Below, one piece after another: positions 56,137-64,000 of a DNA stretch of 64,000 bases. The position numbers and the translations under genes were made by a program. Numbering within the stretch: position 1 is the stretch's first letter; each line of letters opens with the position of its first letter. The DNA is from Lelliottia jeotgali (GTDB taxonomy: Bacteria; Pseudomonadota; Gammaproteobacteria; Enterobacterales; Enterobacteriaceae), in the NCBI GenBank assembly GCA_002271215.1, contig CP018628.1:4092001-4156000 (forward strand). The letters run 5' to 3'. The notes below the pieces were generated by a model that did not search any database, was not told where the DNA came from, and saw only the letters and a list, made by a program, of their open reading frames with translations.

Positions 56137-56700
56137 TCAGCGATGGAGGAAATTGGCGAGAAGCTGGTGGCCCTGTTCGCTCAGAATGCTCTCCGGGTGG
56201 AACTGCACCCCTTCAAGATCCCACTCGCGATGGCGAATGCCCATGATCTGTTGAGTGTCACTCCAGGCGGTCACTTCAAAGCAGTCGGGAAGCGTAGGCG
56301 GGTCGATCACTAGCGAGTGATAGCGCGTGACCGTCAGCGGATTATTCAGCCCGCGAAACACGCCGGTGCCAGTATGCGTCACCGGTGAGGTTTTGCCGTG
56401 CATCACCCGTTCGGCACGCACAATGGTCGCGCCGAACACTTGGGCGATAGCCTGATGCCCCAGACAGACGCCGAGGATCGGCAGTTTGCCGGAGTAATGG
56501 CGAATGACATCCAGGGAAATTCCCGATTCGTCGGGCGTACACGGCCCAGGTGAAATGACAATTTTTTGTGGTGCCAGCGCGTCGATATCGGCAAGCGTGA
56601 TGTCGTCGTTGCGCCGGACGATAACCTCTGCCCCCAGTTCACAAAAGTACTGGTAAAGGTTCCAGGTAAAAGAATCGTAGTTATCAATCAGCAGGATCAT
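56137..56700 (-). CDS. pabA: aminodeoxychorismate synthase glutaminase subunit
   Basis: PabA hydrolyses glutamine and passes ammonia to PabB to make 4-amino-4-deoxychorismate for folate. The 187-residue class I glutamine amidotransferase has C79 in [12 protein letters not shown] and the His/Glu pair in VQFHPES. It lies 32 nt after fic and 86 nt before argD, in a yhfG-fic-pabA-argD run as in E. coli. Confidence 0.97.
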   Translation of the reverse strand: MILLIDNYDSFTWNLYQYFCELGAEVIVRRNDDITLADIDALAPQKIVISPGPCTPDESGISLDVIRHYSGKLPILGVCLGHQAIAQVFGATIVRAERVMHGKTSPVTHTGTGVFRGLNNPLTVTRYHSLVIDPPTLPDCFEVTAWSDTQQIMGIRHREWDLEGVQFHPESILSEQGHQLLANFLHR

Positions 56701-56732
56701 GGCGGCTCCGGGACAAAAATAGCCGCCCTATT

Positions 56733-57335
56733 CTACTCAGTTTCCCGAGCTTCGCTCACTACTTTGGCAAAGATGGCGGTAAGCGCGGTCAAATCGCCCA
56801 TCGCCCCGCTCTGGTTAGCCGCCGCCCATTCGTCCGGGTCGATGCCCCGCCAGCTCAGCTGATAGCCTGCGTGGATTGCCAGTTGCTCAAAGAAGACGCG
56901 CTGGGCGATGCCGTTGCCAATGCGGAACGGGTGCAGGACGTTAATCTCACAGTAGTAGTGGCTGAGGCGGGCAACAAACTCCTCACGTCCGAGTCCAGTC
57001 AGGTAGCCTTCTTCTTCCAGATCCTGCATCAGGGCGTTGCCCTCTTTTTCGATATAGGCGAAGTGGCAAAAACGAGTATCACCCTGATAGATATCGACTT
57101 CACGAATTGCGCCTGCCCAGCTAAAAATATCCTGATAGAGATGTCGATGAATGGCACAGAGATGCGGCAAACCGCGCGCAGGGGGGCCGAGAGGCAACGT
57201 GGCAGCACGCAGCGCCGTCAGTTCGTAAGACGCCTGCGCCAGTCGCTCCGCCTGGCGAATACTGAGCACATTGCGCATCACATTCAGGCCGGGATAGAGG
57301 TACGGGTCGCGGTCGTCGCCAATTTTATCGCTCAT
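56733..57335 (-). CDS. fic: Fic domain protein (AMPylase toxin of YhfG-Fic)
   Basis: Fic proteins transfer AMP or related groups to target proteins. The 200-residue protein has the core motif [12 protein letters not shown] with the catalytic His and both glycines and the final Arg. The usual D/E before GNG is Ile here (Val in E. coli, which also has Ser for Asn), so metal handling may be weak. The start is ATG 57335, inside the yhfG 3' end (11-nt overlap); the frame is open to 57356. YhfG is the expected inhibitor. Confidence 0.94.
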   Translation of the reverse strand: MSDKIGDDRDPYLYPGLNVMRNVLSIRQAERLAQASYELTALRAATLPLGPPARGLPHLCAIHRHLYQDIFSWAGAIREVDIYQGDTRFCHFAYIEKEGNALMQDLEEEGYLTGLGREEFVARLSHYYCEINVLHPFRIGNGIAQRVFFEQLAIHAGYQLSWRGIDPDEWAAANQSGAMGDLTALTAIFAKVVSEARETE

Positions 57336-57492
57336 AGTGCCTCCTGAGTTCCTCAAGACGCACTTCAGCTTCCTGCGCGCTGAGAGTGACTAATGGGCTA
57401 TCGACCCCTTCGAGACGTCGGCTGGCCTGGAAATTGGCATTTCGCTGTTGCTCCCAGAGACGGGACTTTTGTTTATCGGTGAGTTTTTTCAC
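57325..57492 (-). CDS. yhfG: Fic antitoxin YhfG (class I)
   Basis: The minus strand from GTG 57492 to TAA 57325 encodes 55 residues ([20 protein letters not shown]...), matching E. coli YhfG. It contains S24-R-R-L-E28-G29, which fits the (S/T)xxxE(G/N) inhibitory motif of class I Fic antitoxins; the Glu blocks correct ATP binding in the Fic active site. It overlaps fic by 11 nt and is translated first, as usual for an antitoxin. Confidence 0.92.
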   Translation of the reverse strand: MKKLTDKQKSRLWEQQRNANFQASRRLEGVDSPLVTLSAQEAEVRLEELRRHYER

Positions 57493-57568
57493 TTAACGCC
57501 TCCCTGAATGTGTCCGTTTGCCACAAGTATAAGCAGCAAACTGCGCTTTCGCAGGGAGGAGCAAGCAA

Positions 57569-57588
57569 TGCGGGCGAGAATGCCCGCA
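57569..57588 (-). terminator. weak hairpin after ppiA
   Basis: TGCGGGC and GCCCGCA form a 7-bp stem (57569-57588) 11 nt after the ppiA stop. The tract that follows on the minus strand (TTGCTTGC) is only partly T-rich, so it may be a weak terminator. Confidence 0.4.
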
Positions 57589-57598
57589 GAGGAGAAAC

Positions 57599-58180
<582 letters not shown>

Positions 58181-58448
58181 TTAAGAAAGCGCAGTAAATA
58201 AGGCAAGTGTCTTGATTCTAAAGAGCAGTATGGACGGAGGCCAGCCTTTTACCTAATTTTACGAATTTGAAACAGTTGTAACGGTGCAAACAGTTGAATC
58301 CTCCGGGTAAAAAGGTGATTTACCTCATAAGAAAAACTGCAACGATGATCATAATTTTCAGAAAAGATTTAAATAGATCACTTTAATGACTAAAATCTGC
58401 CCGCACTCGGCGCGGTCAACGCGTTTTACGTACTTATACAAGGCAGAC

Positions 58449-59633
58449 ATGACTAACAGCAACCGCATCAAGCTCACATGGATCAGCTTCTTCTCCTACG
58501 CCCTCACCGGCGCACTGGTGATCGTCACCGGAATGGTAATGGGCAATATTGCCGATTATTTCCAGTTACCGGTTTCCAGCATGAGCAACACCTTTACCTT
58601 TCTGAACGCCGGGATCTTGATCTCTATCTTCTTAAACGCCTGGCTGATGGAAATCGTGCCGCTGAAAACGCAGCTGCGCTTCGGCTTTGTGCTGATGGTC
58701 GCCGCCGTGGCGGGCCTGATGATCAGCCACAGCATCGCGCTGTTCTCGGCGTCGATGTTCGTACTCGGCCTGGTCAGCGGGATCACCATGTCCATCGGGA
58801 CCTTCCTGATTACCCATATGTATGAGGGCCGCCAGCGCGGCGCGCGTCTGCTGTTCACCGACTCGTTCTTCAGCATGGCGGGGATGATTTTCCCGATGGT
58901 CGCTGCCGTTCTGCTGGCACGCAGCATCGAGTGGTACTGGGTTTATGCCTGTATCGGCCTGGTGTACGTGGCAATCTTTATTCTGACTTTCGGCTGTGAT
59001 TTCCCGGTGCTGGGCAAAAAAGCCGAGCAGAGTGCCGAGCCGGTGGTGAAAGAGAAATGGGGCATCGGCGTGCTGTTCCTCTCCGTTGCCGCCCTGTGCT
59101 ACATCCTCGGTCAGCTGGGCTTTATCTCCTGGGTACCGGAGTACGCCAAAGGTCTGGGCATGAGCCTGAACGATGCGGGTAAACTGGTGAGCGATTTCTG
59201 GATGTCGTACATGTTCGGCATGTGGGCGTTTAGCTTCATCCTGCGCTTCTTCGATCTGCAGCGCATCCTGACCGTGCTGGCTGGCCTGGCGACCGTGCTG
59301 ATGTATCTGTTCATCAACGGATCACCGGATCATATGCCGTGGTTCATTCTGACCCTCGGCTTCTTCTCCAGCGCGATTTACACCTCGATCATTACACTCG
59401 GCTCCCTGCAAACCAAAGTAGCCTCGCCGAAGCTGGTCAACTTTGTGCTGACCTGCGGCACCATCGGCACCATGTTGACCTTCGTGGTCACTGGCCCGAT
59501 CGTCGCCCACAGCGGCCCCCTGGCTGCCCTGCACACGGCGAACGGCCTGTATGCAGTAGTGTTCGTGATGTGTCTGATTCTGGGCTTTGTCACCCGCCAC
59601 CGTCAGCACAACACGGCAGCGGCTTCTCACTAA
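58449..59633 (+). CDS. tsgA: MFS transporter TsgA
   Basis: The 394-residue protein is a 12-segment MFS transporter matching E. coli and Salmonella TsgA. No substrate is established; tsgA mutants were noted for tellurite/selenite phenotypes in Salmonella. Start 58449 ([14 protein letters not shown]) matches E. coli; 21 extra codons upstream to 58386 are not conserved. It converges with codA, with 4 nt between the stops. Confidence 0.94.
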   Translation: MTNSNRIKLTWISFFSYALTGALVIVTGMVMGNIADYFQLPVSSMSNTFTFLNAGILISIFLNAWLMEIVPLKTQLRFGFVLMVAAVAGLMISHSIALFSASMFVLGLVSGITMSIGTFLITHMYEGRQRGARLLFTDSFFSMAGMIFPMVAAVLLARSIEWYWVYACIGLVYVAIFILTFGCDFPVLGKKAEQSAEPVVKEKWGIGVLFLSVAALCYILGQLGFISWVPEYAKGLGMSLNDAGKLVSDFWMSYMFGMWAFSFILRFFDLQRILTVLAGLATVLMYLFINGSPDHMPWFILTLGFFSSAIYTSIITLGSLQTKVASPKLVNFVLTCGTIGTMLTFVVTGPIVAHSGPLAALHTANGLYAVVFVMCLILGFVTRHRQHNTAAASH

Positions 59634-59637
59634 GTCC

Positions 59638-60954
59638 CTACGCCCCTTTGCTACCGGCGAAGGGGCTGTTTCGGGTAAAACTCACCTCCTCTCCCCCGCT
59701 ATCCGTTTGTATCCACGTCTGCGCCAGCTGCGTGGTAGCAATCACTCTTCCCTGACGAATCGACCAGCGCACCGGCACCTGGCAGCGCACCGCTTCAAAC
59801 CCGCTCTCCGCAGGCAGAATAATCAGGTTCGCCGGATTGCCCTTTTCGATGCCGTAATCCGTCAGGCCAAAGGTTCTGGCGCTGTTATGGGTGATCAGGT
59901 TCAGTCCGCTGTCGATTTGCCCGTAGCCCATCATCTGGCAGACGTGCAGCCCCATGTGCAGCACCTGCAGCATATTGCCCGTACCCAGCGGATACCACGG
60001 GTCAAAGACGTCGTCATGGCCGAAGCAGACGTTAATCCCCGCCTCTTGTAACTCTTTCACGCGGGTAATCCCCCGGCGCTTCGGATAGTCGTCAAAACGC
60101 CCCTGCAGATGGATATTCACCAGCGGGTTGGCGACAAAGTTGATGTCCGACATTTTCAGCAGGCGGAACAGGCGCGAGGTATACGCCCCGTTGTAGGAGT
60201 GCATCGCCGTGGTATGGCTGGCCGTGACGCGATGGCCGATACCCGCCTCGTAGGCCAGCGTGGCAACCGTCTCGACAAAGCGCGACTGCTCGTCATCGAT
60301 TTCATCGCAGTGAATATCCAGCGGACGGTCGTATTTCTTCGCCAGCTCAAAGGCGATGTGCAGGGACTGGACGCCATACTCGCGGGTGAATTCAAAGTGC
60401 GGAATCGCCCCGACCACATCAGCACCCAGCTGTAACGCCTCTTCCAGCAGTGCCGCACCGTTGGGGTAAGAGAGAATTCCCTCCTGCGGGAAGGCGACGA
60501 TTTGCAGCGTCACCCACGGCGCAACTTCCTGTTTCACTTCCAGCATCGCTTTCAGGGCGGTGAGCGTCGGGTCGGAGACATCCACGTGGGTGCGCACGAA
60601 CTGGATGCCGTTGGCAATTTGCCACTTCAACGTCTTCCACGCGCGGGCTTTGACGTCCTCGTGACTCAGCAGCGCCTTACGCTCTGCCCAGCGTTCGATG
60701 CCTTCAAACAGCGTCCCGGACTGGTTCCAGCTCGGCTCGCCCGCGGTCTGGGTGGTATCGAGATGAATATGCGGCTCAATAAACGGCGGGATCGCCAGCC
60801 CGCCACGGGCGTTGAGGACCTCGTAGCTTTCGTCGTGCGCGTCGCTCATCGGGGTTACCTCAGTAAATCGGCCATTCTCAATGCCAATTTGCCATAACCC
60901 TTCCCGGCCCGGTAACCGAACATTCTGAACGAGCCAAAGCGGTGTTGTCGTCAT
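59638..60954 (-). CDS. codA: cytosine deaminase
   Basis: CodA converts cytosine to uracil and ammonia (also isoguanine) in pyrimidine salvage. The 438-residue amidohydrolase has the metal and catalytic set: [11 protein letters not shown] (H62, H64), [11 protein letters not shown] (His and Glu), ASHTTAMHS (His) and [10 protein letters not shown] (Asp). It resembles E. coli CodA along most of its length but is about 11 residues longer, with a different C terminus. No permease gene codB is adjacent. It lies between tsgA and nirB and is transcribed away from nirB. Confidence 0.94.
   Translation of the reverse strand: MTTTPLWLVQNVRLPGREGLWQIGIENGRFTEVTPMSDAHDESYEVLNARGGLAIPPFIEPHIHLDTTQTAGEPSWNQSGTLFEGIERWAERKALLSHEDVKARAWKTLKWQIANGIQFVRTHVDVSDPTLTALKAMLEVKQEVAPWVTLQIVAFPQEGILSYPNGAALLEEALQLGADVVGAIPHFEFTREYGVQSLHIAFELAKKYDRPLDIHCDEIDDEQSRFVETVATLAYEAGIGHRVTASHTTAMHSYNGAYTSRLFRLLKMSDINFVANPLVNIHLQGRFDDYPKRRGITRVKELQEAGINVCFGHDDVFDPWYPLGTGNMLQVLHMGLHVCQMMGYGQIDSGLNLITHNSARTFGLTDYGIEKGNPANLIILPAESGFEAVRCQVPVRWSIRQGRVIATTQLAQTWIQTDSGGEEVSFTRNSPFAGSKGA
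59642..59666 (+). terminator. possible tsgA terminator inside the codA 3' end
   Basis: GCCCCTT and AAGGGGC pair around an 11-nt loop, followed by TGTTTC. The hairpin lies in the last codons of the convergent codA, so any termination of tsgA would share codA coding sequence. The T tract is poor. Confidence 0.4.
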
Positions 60955-61093
60955 ACCTTTCTCCCGAAAAACGCGGCTGAAATTAAGGGGTACGTCATCT
61001 TAATCATTAGCCCCCTAATTTGTATAGAAATTAGACGCTCGTGAAAAGCGTGCTATTTCCGAGACTTATAAAAATCCTGACAAATCAGCAATA

Positions 61094-61109
61094 TACCCAC
61101 TAAGGAGTA
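61094..61109 (+). promoter_or_regulatory. NarL/NarP 7-2-7 site of nirB
   Basis: TACCCAC-TA-AGGAGTA is an inverted pair of NarL heptamers with 2-bp spacing. Its centre is 69.5 bp upstream of the predicted nirB transcription start (about 61170), the same position as in E. coli nirB. Confidence 0.85.
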
Positions 61110-61122
61110 GTTAAAGGCGTAT

Positions 61123-61136
61123 TTGATTTGTATCAA
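61123..61136 (+). promoter_or_regulatory. FNR site of the nirB promoter
   Basis: TTGATTTGTATCAA is a perfect match to the FNR consensus TTGAT-N4-ATCAA. It is centred 41.5 bp before the predicted start, with a weak -10 TAAGGT (61158-61163), so nirB should depend on FNR and respond to nitrate or nitrite. Confidence 0.92.
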
Positions 61137-61194
61137 TAAGCGCCCCTGCTGAATCGTTAAGGTAGGCAGTAATAGAAAAGAAATCGAGGCAAAA

Positions 61195-63738
61195 ATGAGC
61201 AAAGTCAGACTCGCTATTATTGGTAACGGCATGGTCGGCCATCGCTTTATTGAGGATCTTCTCGATAAAGCTGACGCTGCCCAGTTCGATATTACCGTCT
61301 TCTGTGAAGAACCCCGTAAAGCATACGATCGTGTCCACCTCTCTTCCTACTTCTCTCACCATACCGCTGAAGAGCTTTCTCTGGTGCGTGAAGGCTTCTA
61401 CGAGAAGCACGGCGTAAAAGTGCTGGTGGGCGAACGCGCCATCACCATCAACCGCCAGGAAAAAGTGATTCACTCCAGTGCTGGTCGTACGGTTTTTTAC
61501 GATAAGTTGATCATGGCGACTGGCTCTTATCCGTGGATCCCGCCAATCAAAGGCTCGGAAACTCAGGATTGCTTCGTTTATCGTACCATTGAAGACCTTA
61601 AAGCGATCGAATCCTGCGCACGTCGTAGCAAACGCGGTGCAGTGGTCGGCGGCGGTCTGCTCGGCCTCGAAGCCGCAGGTGCGCTGAAAAACTTAGGTGT
61701 CGAAACCCACGTCATCGAATTTGCCCCGATGCTGATGGCCGAACAGCTCGACCATATGGGCGGCGATCAGCTGCGCCGTAAGATCGAGAGCATGGGTGTG
61801 AAAGTTCACACCAGCAAAAACACCAAAGAGATCGTTCAGGAAGGCACCGACGCGCGTAAAACCATGCGCTTCGCCGATGGCAGCGAGCTGGAAGTGGACT
61901 TCATCGTCTTCTCCACCGGTATCCGCCCGCGCGACAAAATGGCGACCCAGTGCGGTCTGGCCGTGGCGCAGCGCGGCGGGATCATGATTAATGATTCTTG
62001 CCAGACCTCCGACCCGGACATCTACGCCATCGGCGAATGCGCCAGCTGGAGCAACCGCGTGTACGGCCTTGTAGCACCGGGATATAAAATGGCGCAGGTC
62101 GCCGTGGACCACATCCTTAGTAACGAAAATGCCTTCACCGGCGCGGACATGAGCGCCAAGCTGAAACTGCTCGGCGTGGATGTTGGCGGCATCGGCGATG
62201 CGCACGGTCGCACCCCAGGCTGTCGCAGCTACGTTTACCTCGACGAAAACAAAGAAGTCTACAAACGCCTGATTGTCAGCCAGGACAACAAAACCCTCTT
62301 GGGGGCGGTGCTGGTGGGCGATACCAGTGATTTCGGCAACCTGCTTCAACTGATGCTGAATGCTATCGAACTGCCGGAAAACCCGGACGCCCTGATCCTG
62401 CCTGCTCACGCCTCCAGTGGCAAACCGTCAATCGGCGTGGATAAACTGCCGGACAGCGCGCAGATTTGCTCCTGCTTCGACGTCACCAAAGGCATGTTGA
62501 TCTCCGCGATCAACAAAGGCTGTCACACCGTGGCGGCGCTGAAAGCCGAAACCAAAGCCGGGACCGGCTGCGGCGGCTGTATTCCGCTGGTGACCCAAGT
62601 GCTGAACGCCGAACTGGCGAAACAGGGCATCGAAGTGAACAACAACCTGTGTGAGCACTTCTCTTACTCACGCCAGGAGATTTACCACCTGATTCGCGTG
62701 GAAGGTATCAAAACCTTCGACGAACTGCTGCAAAAACACGGCCAGGGCTACGGGTGTGAAGTGTGTAAACCAACCGTCGGTTCACTGCTGGCTTCCTGCT
62801 GGAATGAATACATCCTGAAGCCAGAGCACACGCCGCTGCAGGACACCAACGATAACTTCCTCGCCAACATCCAGAAAGATGGCACCTACTCCGTCATCCC
62901 ACGTTCAGCCGGTGGCGAAATCACCCCGGAAGGGCTGGTGGCCGTGGGCCGCGTGGCGCGCGAATTTAATCTGTACACCAAAATTACCGGCTCCCAACGT
63001 ATCGGCCTGTTTGGTGCGCAGAAAGATGATCTGCCGGAAATTTGGCGTCAGCTGATCGAAGCGGGCTTCGAAACCGGTCACGCGTATGCCAAAGCGCTGC
63101 GTATGGCGAAAACCTGCGTGGGCAGCACCTGGTGCCGTTACGGCGTGGGCGACAGCGTGGGCTTCGGCGTGGAGCTGGAAAACCGCTACAAAGGTATCCG
63201 TACTCCGCACAAAATGAAGTTCGGCGTCTCCGGCTGTACCCGTGAATGTGCGGAAGCGCAGGGTAAAGACGTGGGTATCATCGCCACCGAAAAAGGCTGG
63301 AACCTGTACGTCTGCGGTAACGGCGGGATGAAACCACGCCACGCCGATCTGCTGGCCGCCGATCTCGACCGCGAAACGCTGCTGAAGTATCTCGACCGCT
63401 TCATGATGTTCTACATCCGTACCGCCGACAAATTGACCCGTACCGCATCCTGGCTGGATAACCTGGAAGGTGGTATCGAGTATCTGAAATCGGTGATCAT
63501 CGATGACAAGCTCGGTCTGAACGAACATCTCGAAGAAGAAATTGCACGTCTGCGCGAAGCGGTGATTTGCGAGTGGACGGAAACCGTCAACACGCCAGCC
63601 GCACAGGTGCGCTTCAAACACTTTATCAACAGCACCCAGCGCGATCCGAACGTCCAGGTGGTGCCTGAGCGCGAACAGCATCGTCCGGCGACGCCGTACG
63701 AGCGCATTCCGGTGACTCTGGTGGAGGAAAACGTATGA
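61195..63738 (+). CDS. nirB: NADH-dependent nitrite reductase large subunit
   Basis: NirB with NirD reduces nitrite to ammonium with NADH in the cytosol during anaerobic growth. The 847-residue protein has an FAD/NADH oxidoreductase domain (1-400; IIGNGMVGHRF, VVGGGLLGLEAAGAL) and a BFD-like [2Fe-2S] region (ICSCFDV...GTGCGGC). A C-terminal sulfite/nitrite reductase half carries the siroheme-[4Fe-4S] ligands in VSGCTRECAEAQGKD and YVCGNGG. It overlaps nirD by 4 nt. Confidence 0.98.
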   Translation: MSKVRLAIIGNGMVGHRFIEDLLDKADAAQFDITVFCEEPRKAYDRVHLSSYFSHHTAEELSLVREGFYEKHGVKVLVGERAITINRQEKVIHSSAGRTVFYDKLIMATGSYPWIPPIKGSETQDCFVYRTIEDLKAIESCARRSKRGAVVGGGLLGLEAAGALKNLGVETHVIEFAPMLMAEQLDHMGGDQLRRKIESMGVKVHTSKNTKEIVQEGTDARKTMRFADGSELEVDFIVFSTGIRPRDKMATQCGLAVAQRGGIMINDSCQTSDPDIYAIGECASWSNRVYGLVAPGYKMAQVAVDHILSNENAFTGADMSAKLKLLGVDVGGIGDAHGRTPGCRSYVYLDENKEVYKRLIVSQDNKTLLGAVLVGDTSDFGNLLQLMLNAIELPENPDALILPAHASSGKPSIGVDKLPDSAQICSCFDVTKGMLISAINKGCHTVAALKAETKAGTGCGGCIPLVTQVLNAELAKQGIEVNNNLCEHFSYSRQEIYHLIRVEGIKTFDELLQKHGQGYGCEVCKPTVGSLLASCWNEYILKPEHTPLQDTNDNFLANIQKDGTYSVIPRSAGGEITPEGLVAVGRVAREFNLYTKITGSQRIGLFGAQKDDLPEIWRQLIEAGFETGHAYAKALRMAKTCVGSTWCRYGVGDSVGFGVELENRYKGIRTPHKMKFGVSGCTRECAEAQGKDVGIIATEKGWNLYVCGNGGMKPRHADLLAADLDRETLLKYLDRFMMFYIRTADKLTRTASWLDNLEGGIEYLKSVIIDDKLGLNEHLEEEIARLREAVICEWTETVNTPAAQVRFKHFINSTQRDPNVQVVPEREQHRPATPYERIPVTLVEENV

Positions 63739-64000
63739 GCCAGTGGGTAAACATCTGCAAAATCGACGACATCATTCCGGCAACCGGCGTGTGCGCACTG
63801 CTCGGTAAAGAGCATGTGGCAATCTTCCGCCCGCGCCACGACGAACAGGTATTCGCTATCAGCAATATCGACCCATTCTTTGAGGCCAGCGTGTTGTCTC
63901 GCGGTCTGATCGCGGAACATCAGGGCGAACTGTGGGTTGCCAGCCCGCTGAAAAAACAGCGTTTCCGTCTCACCGACGGGCACTGCATGGAAGATGAGAG
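63735..64000 (+). CDS. nirD: nitrite reductase small subunit NirD (3' end outside window)
   Basis: NirD is the Rieske-like small subunit of the NADH-nitrite reductase. The first 88 codons are present (MSQWVNICKIDDIIPATGVC..., SNIDPFFEASVLSRGLIAEH); E. coli NirD has 108 residues, so about 20 are missing at the right edge. The start overlaps the nirB stop as ATGA. Confidence 0.96.
   Translation, partial: MSQWVNICKIDDIIPATGVCALLGKEHVAIFRPRHDEQVFAISNIDPFFEASVLSRGLIAEHQGELWVASPLKKQRFRLTDGHCMEDE

Overview
The window is a chromosomal segment of a member of the Enterobacteriaceae. Gene content and order follow the Escherichia coli 73-75 minute region almost gene for gene: rrnD end, yrdA to rsmB, trkA-mscL, the alpha/spc/S10/str ribosomal protein operons, tusBCD-fkpA-slyD-kefGB, yheS, crp, argD-pabA-fic, nirB. 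Predicted proteins resemble the E. coli ones closely. The organism is not E. coli: the gsp type II secretion operon is missing beside bfr, a complete malonate decarboxylase (mdc) cluster sits between yheS and yheT, and a cytosine deaminase gene lies between tsgA and nirB. The partial 16S rRNA is typical of the Enterobacter/Lelliottia/Leclercia/Klebsiella group, but I cannot settle the genus by eye.

Layout. 1-1700: 5' part of a 16S rRNA gene (minus strand) with its leader, boxA and tandem P1/P2 promoters. 1.7-12 kb: housekeeping genes (yrdA, yrdB, aroE, tsaC, yrdD, smg, dprA on one side; def, fmt, rsmB, trkA, mscL on the other; then arfA, zntR, yhdN). 12-26 kb: the alpha, spc and S10 ribosomal protein operons, all on the minus strand, with rpoA and secY. 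26-27.4 kb: a stand-alone prepilin peptidase domain gene and the bacterioferritin pair bfr/bfd. 27.5-32 kb: the str operon (tuf, fusA, rpsG, rpsL). 32-40.6 kb: tusBCD, yheO, fkpA, slyX, slyD, yheV, kefB, kefG, yheS. 40.6-48.7 kb: the mdc cluster (mdcR on plus; mdcABCDE-F-G-H on minus). 49-54.8 kb: yheT, yheU, prkB, yhfA, crp, yhfK. 54.8-60.9 kb: argD, pabA, fic, yhfG, ppiA, tsgA, codA. 61.2-64 kb: nirB and the start of nirD.

Regulatory sites that can be read directly include rrn P1/P2, the alpha, spc, S10 and str promoters, the S4 and S8 autoregulatory regions, a Fur box over the bfd promoter, paired ARG boxes before argD, FNR and NarL/NarP sites spaced for the nirB promoter, and a candidate CRP plus LysR-type site pair before mdcA. 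BIME/REP repeats mark the mdcR-mdcH, prkB-yhfA and yhfK-argD junctions.

Most of the window is core genome, and I see no wholly new system. The points that merit a second look are the mdc island and its wiring (regulator joined to yheS, an in-frame coding-like tail after the mdcE stop, CRP/LTTR sites), a YhdN reading frame that runs 79 nt into zntR, the yhfG-fic toxin-antitoxin pair with a readable inhibitory motif, and the relict prepilin peptidase. No prophage, insertion sequence, CRISPR array or tRNA gene was found.
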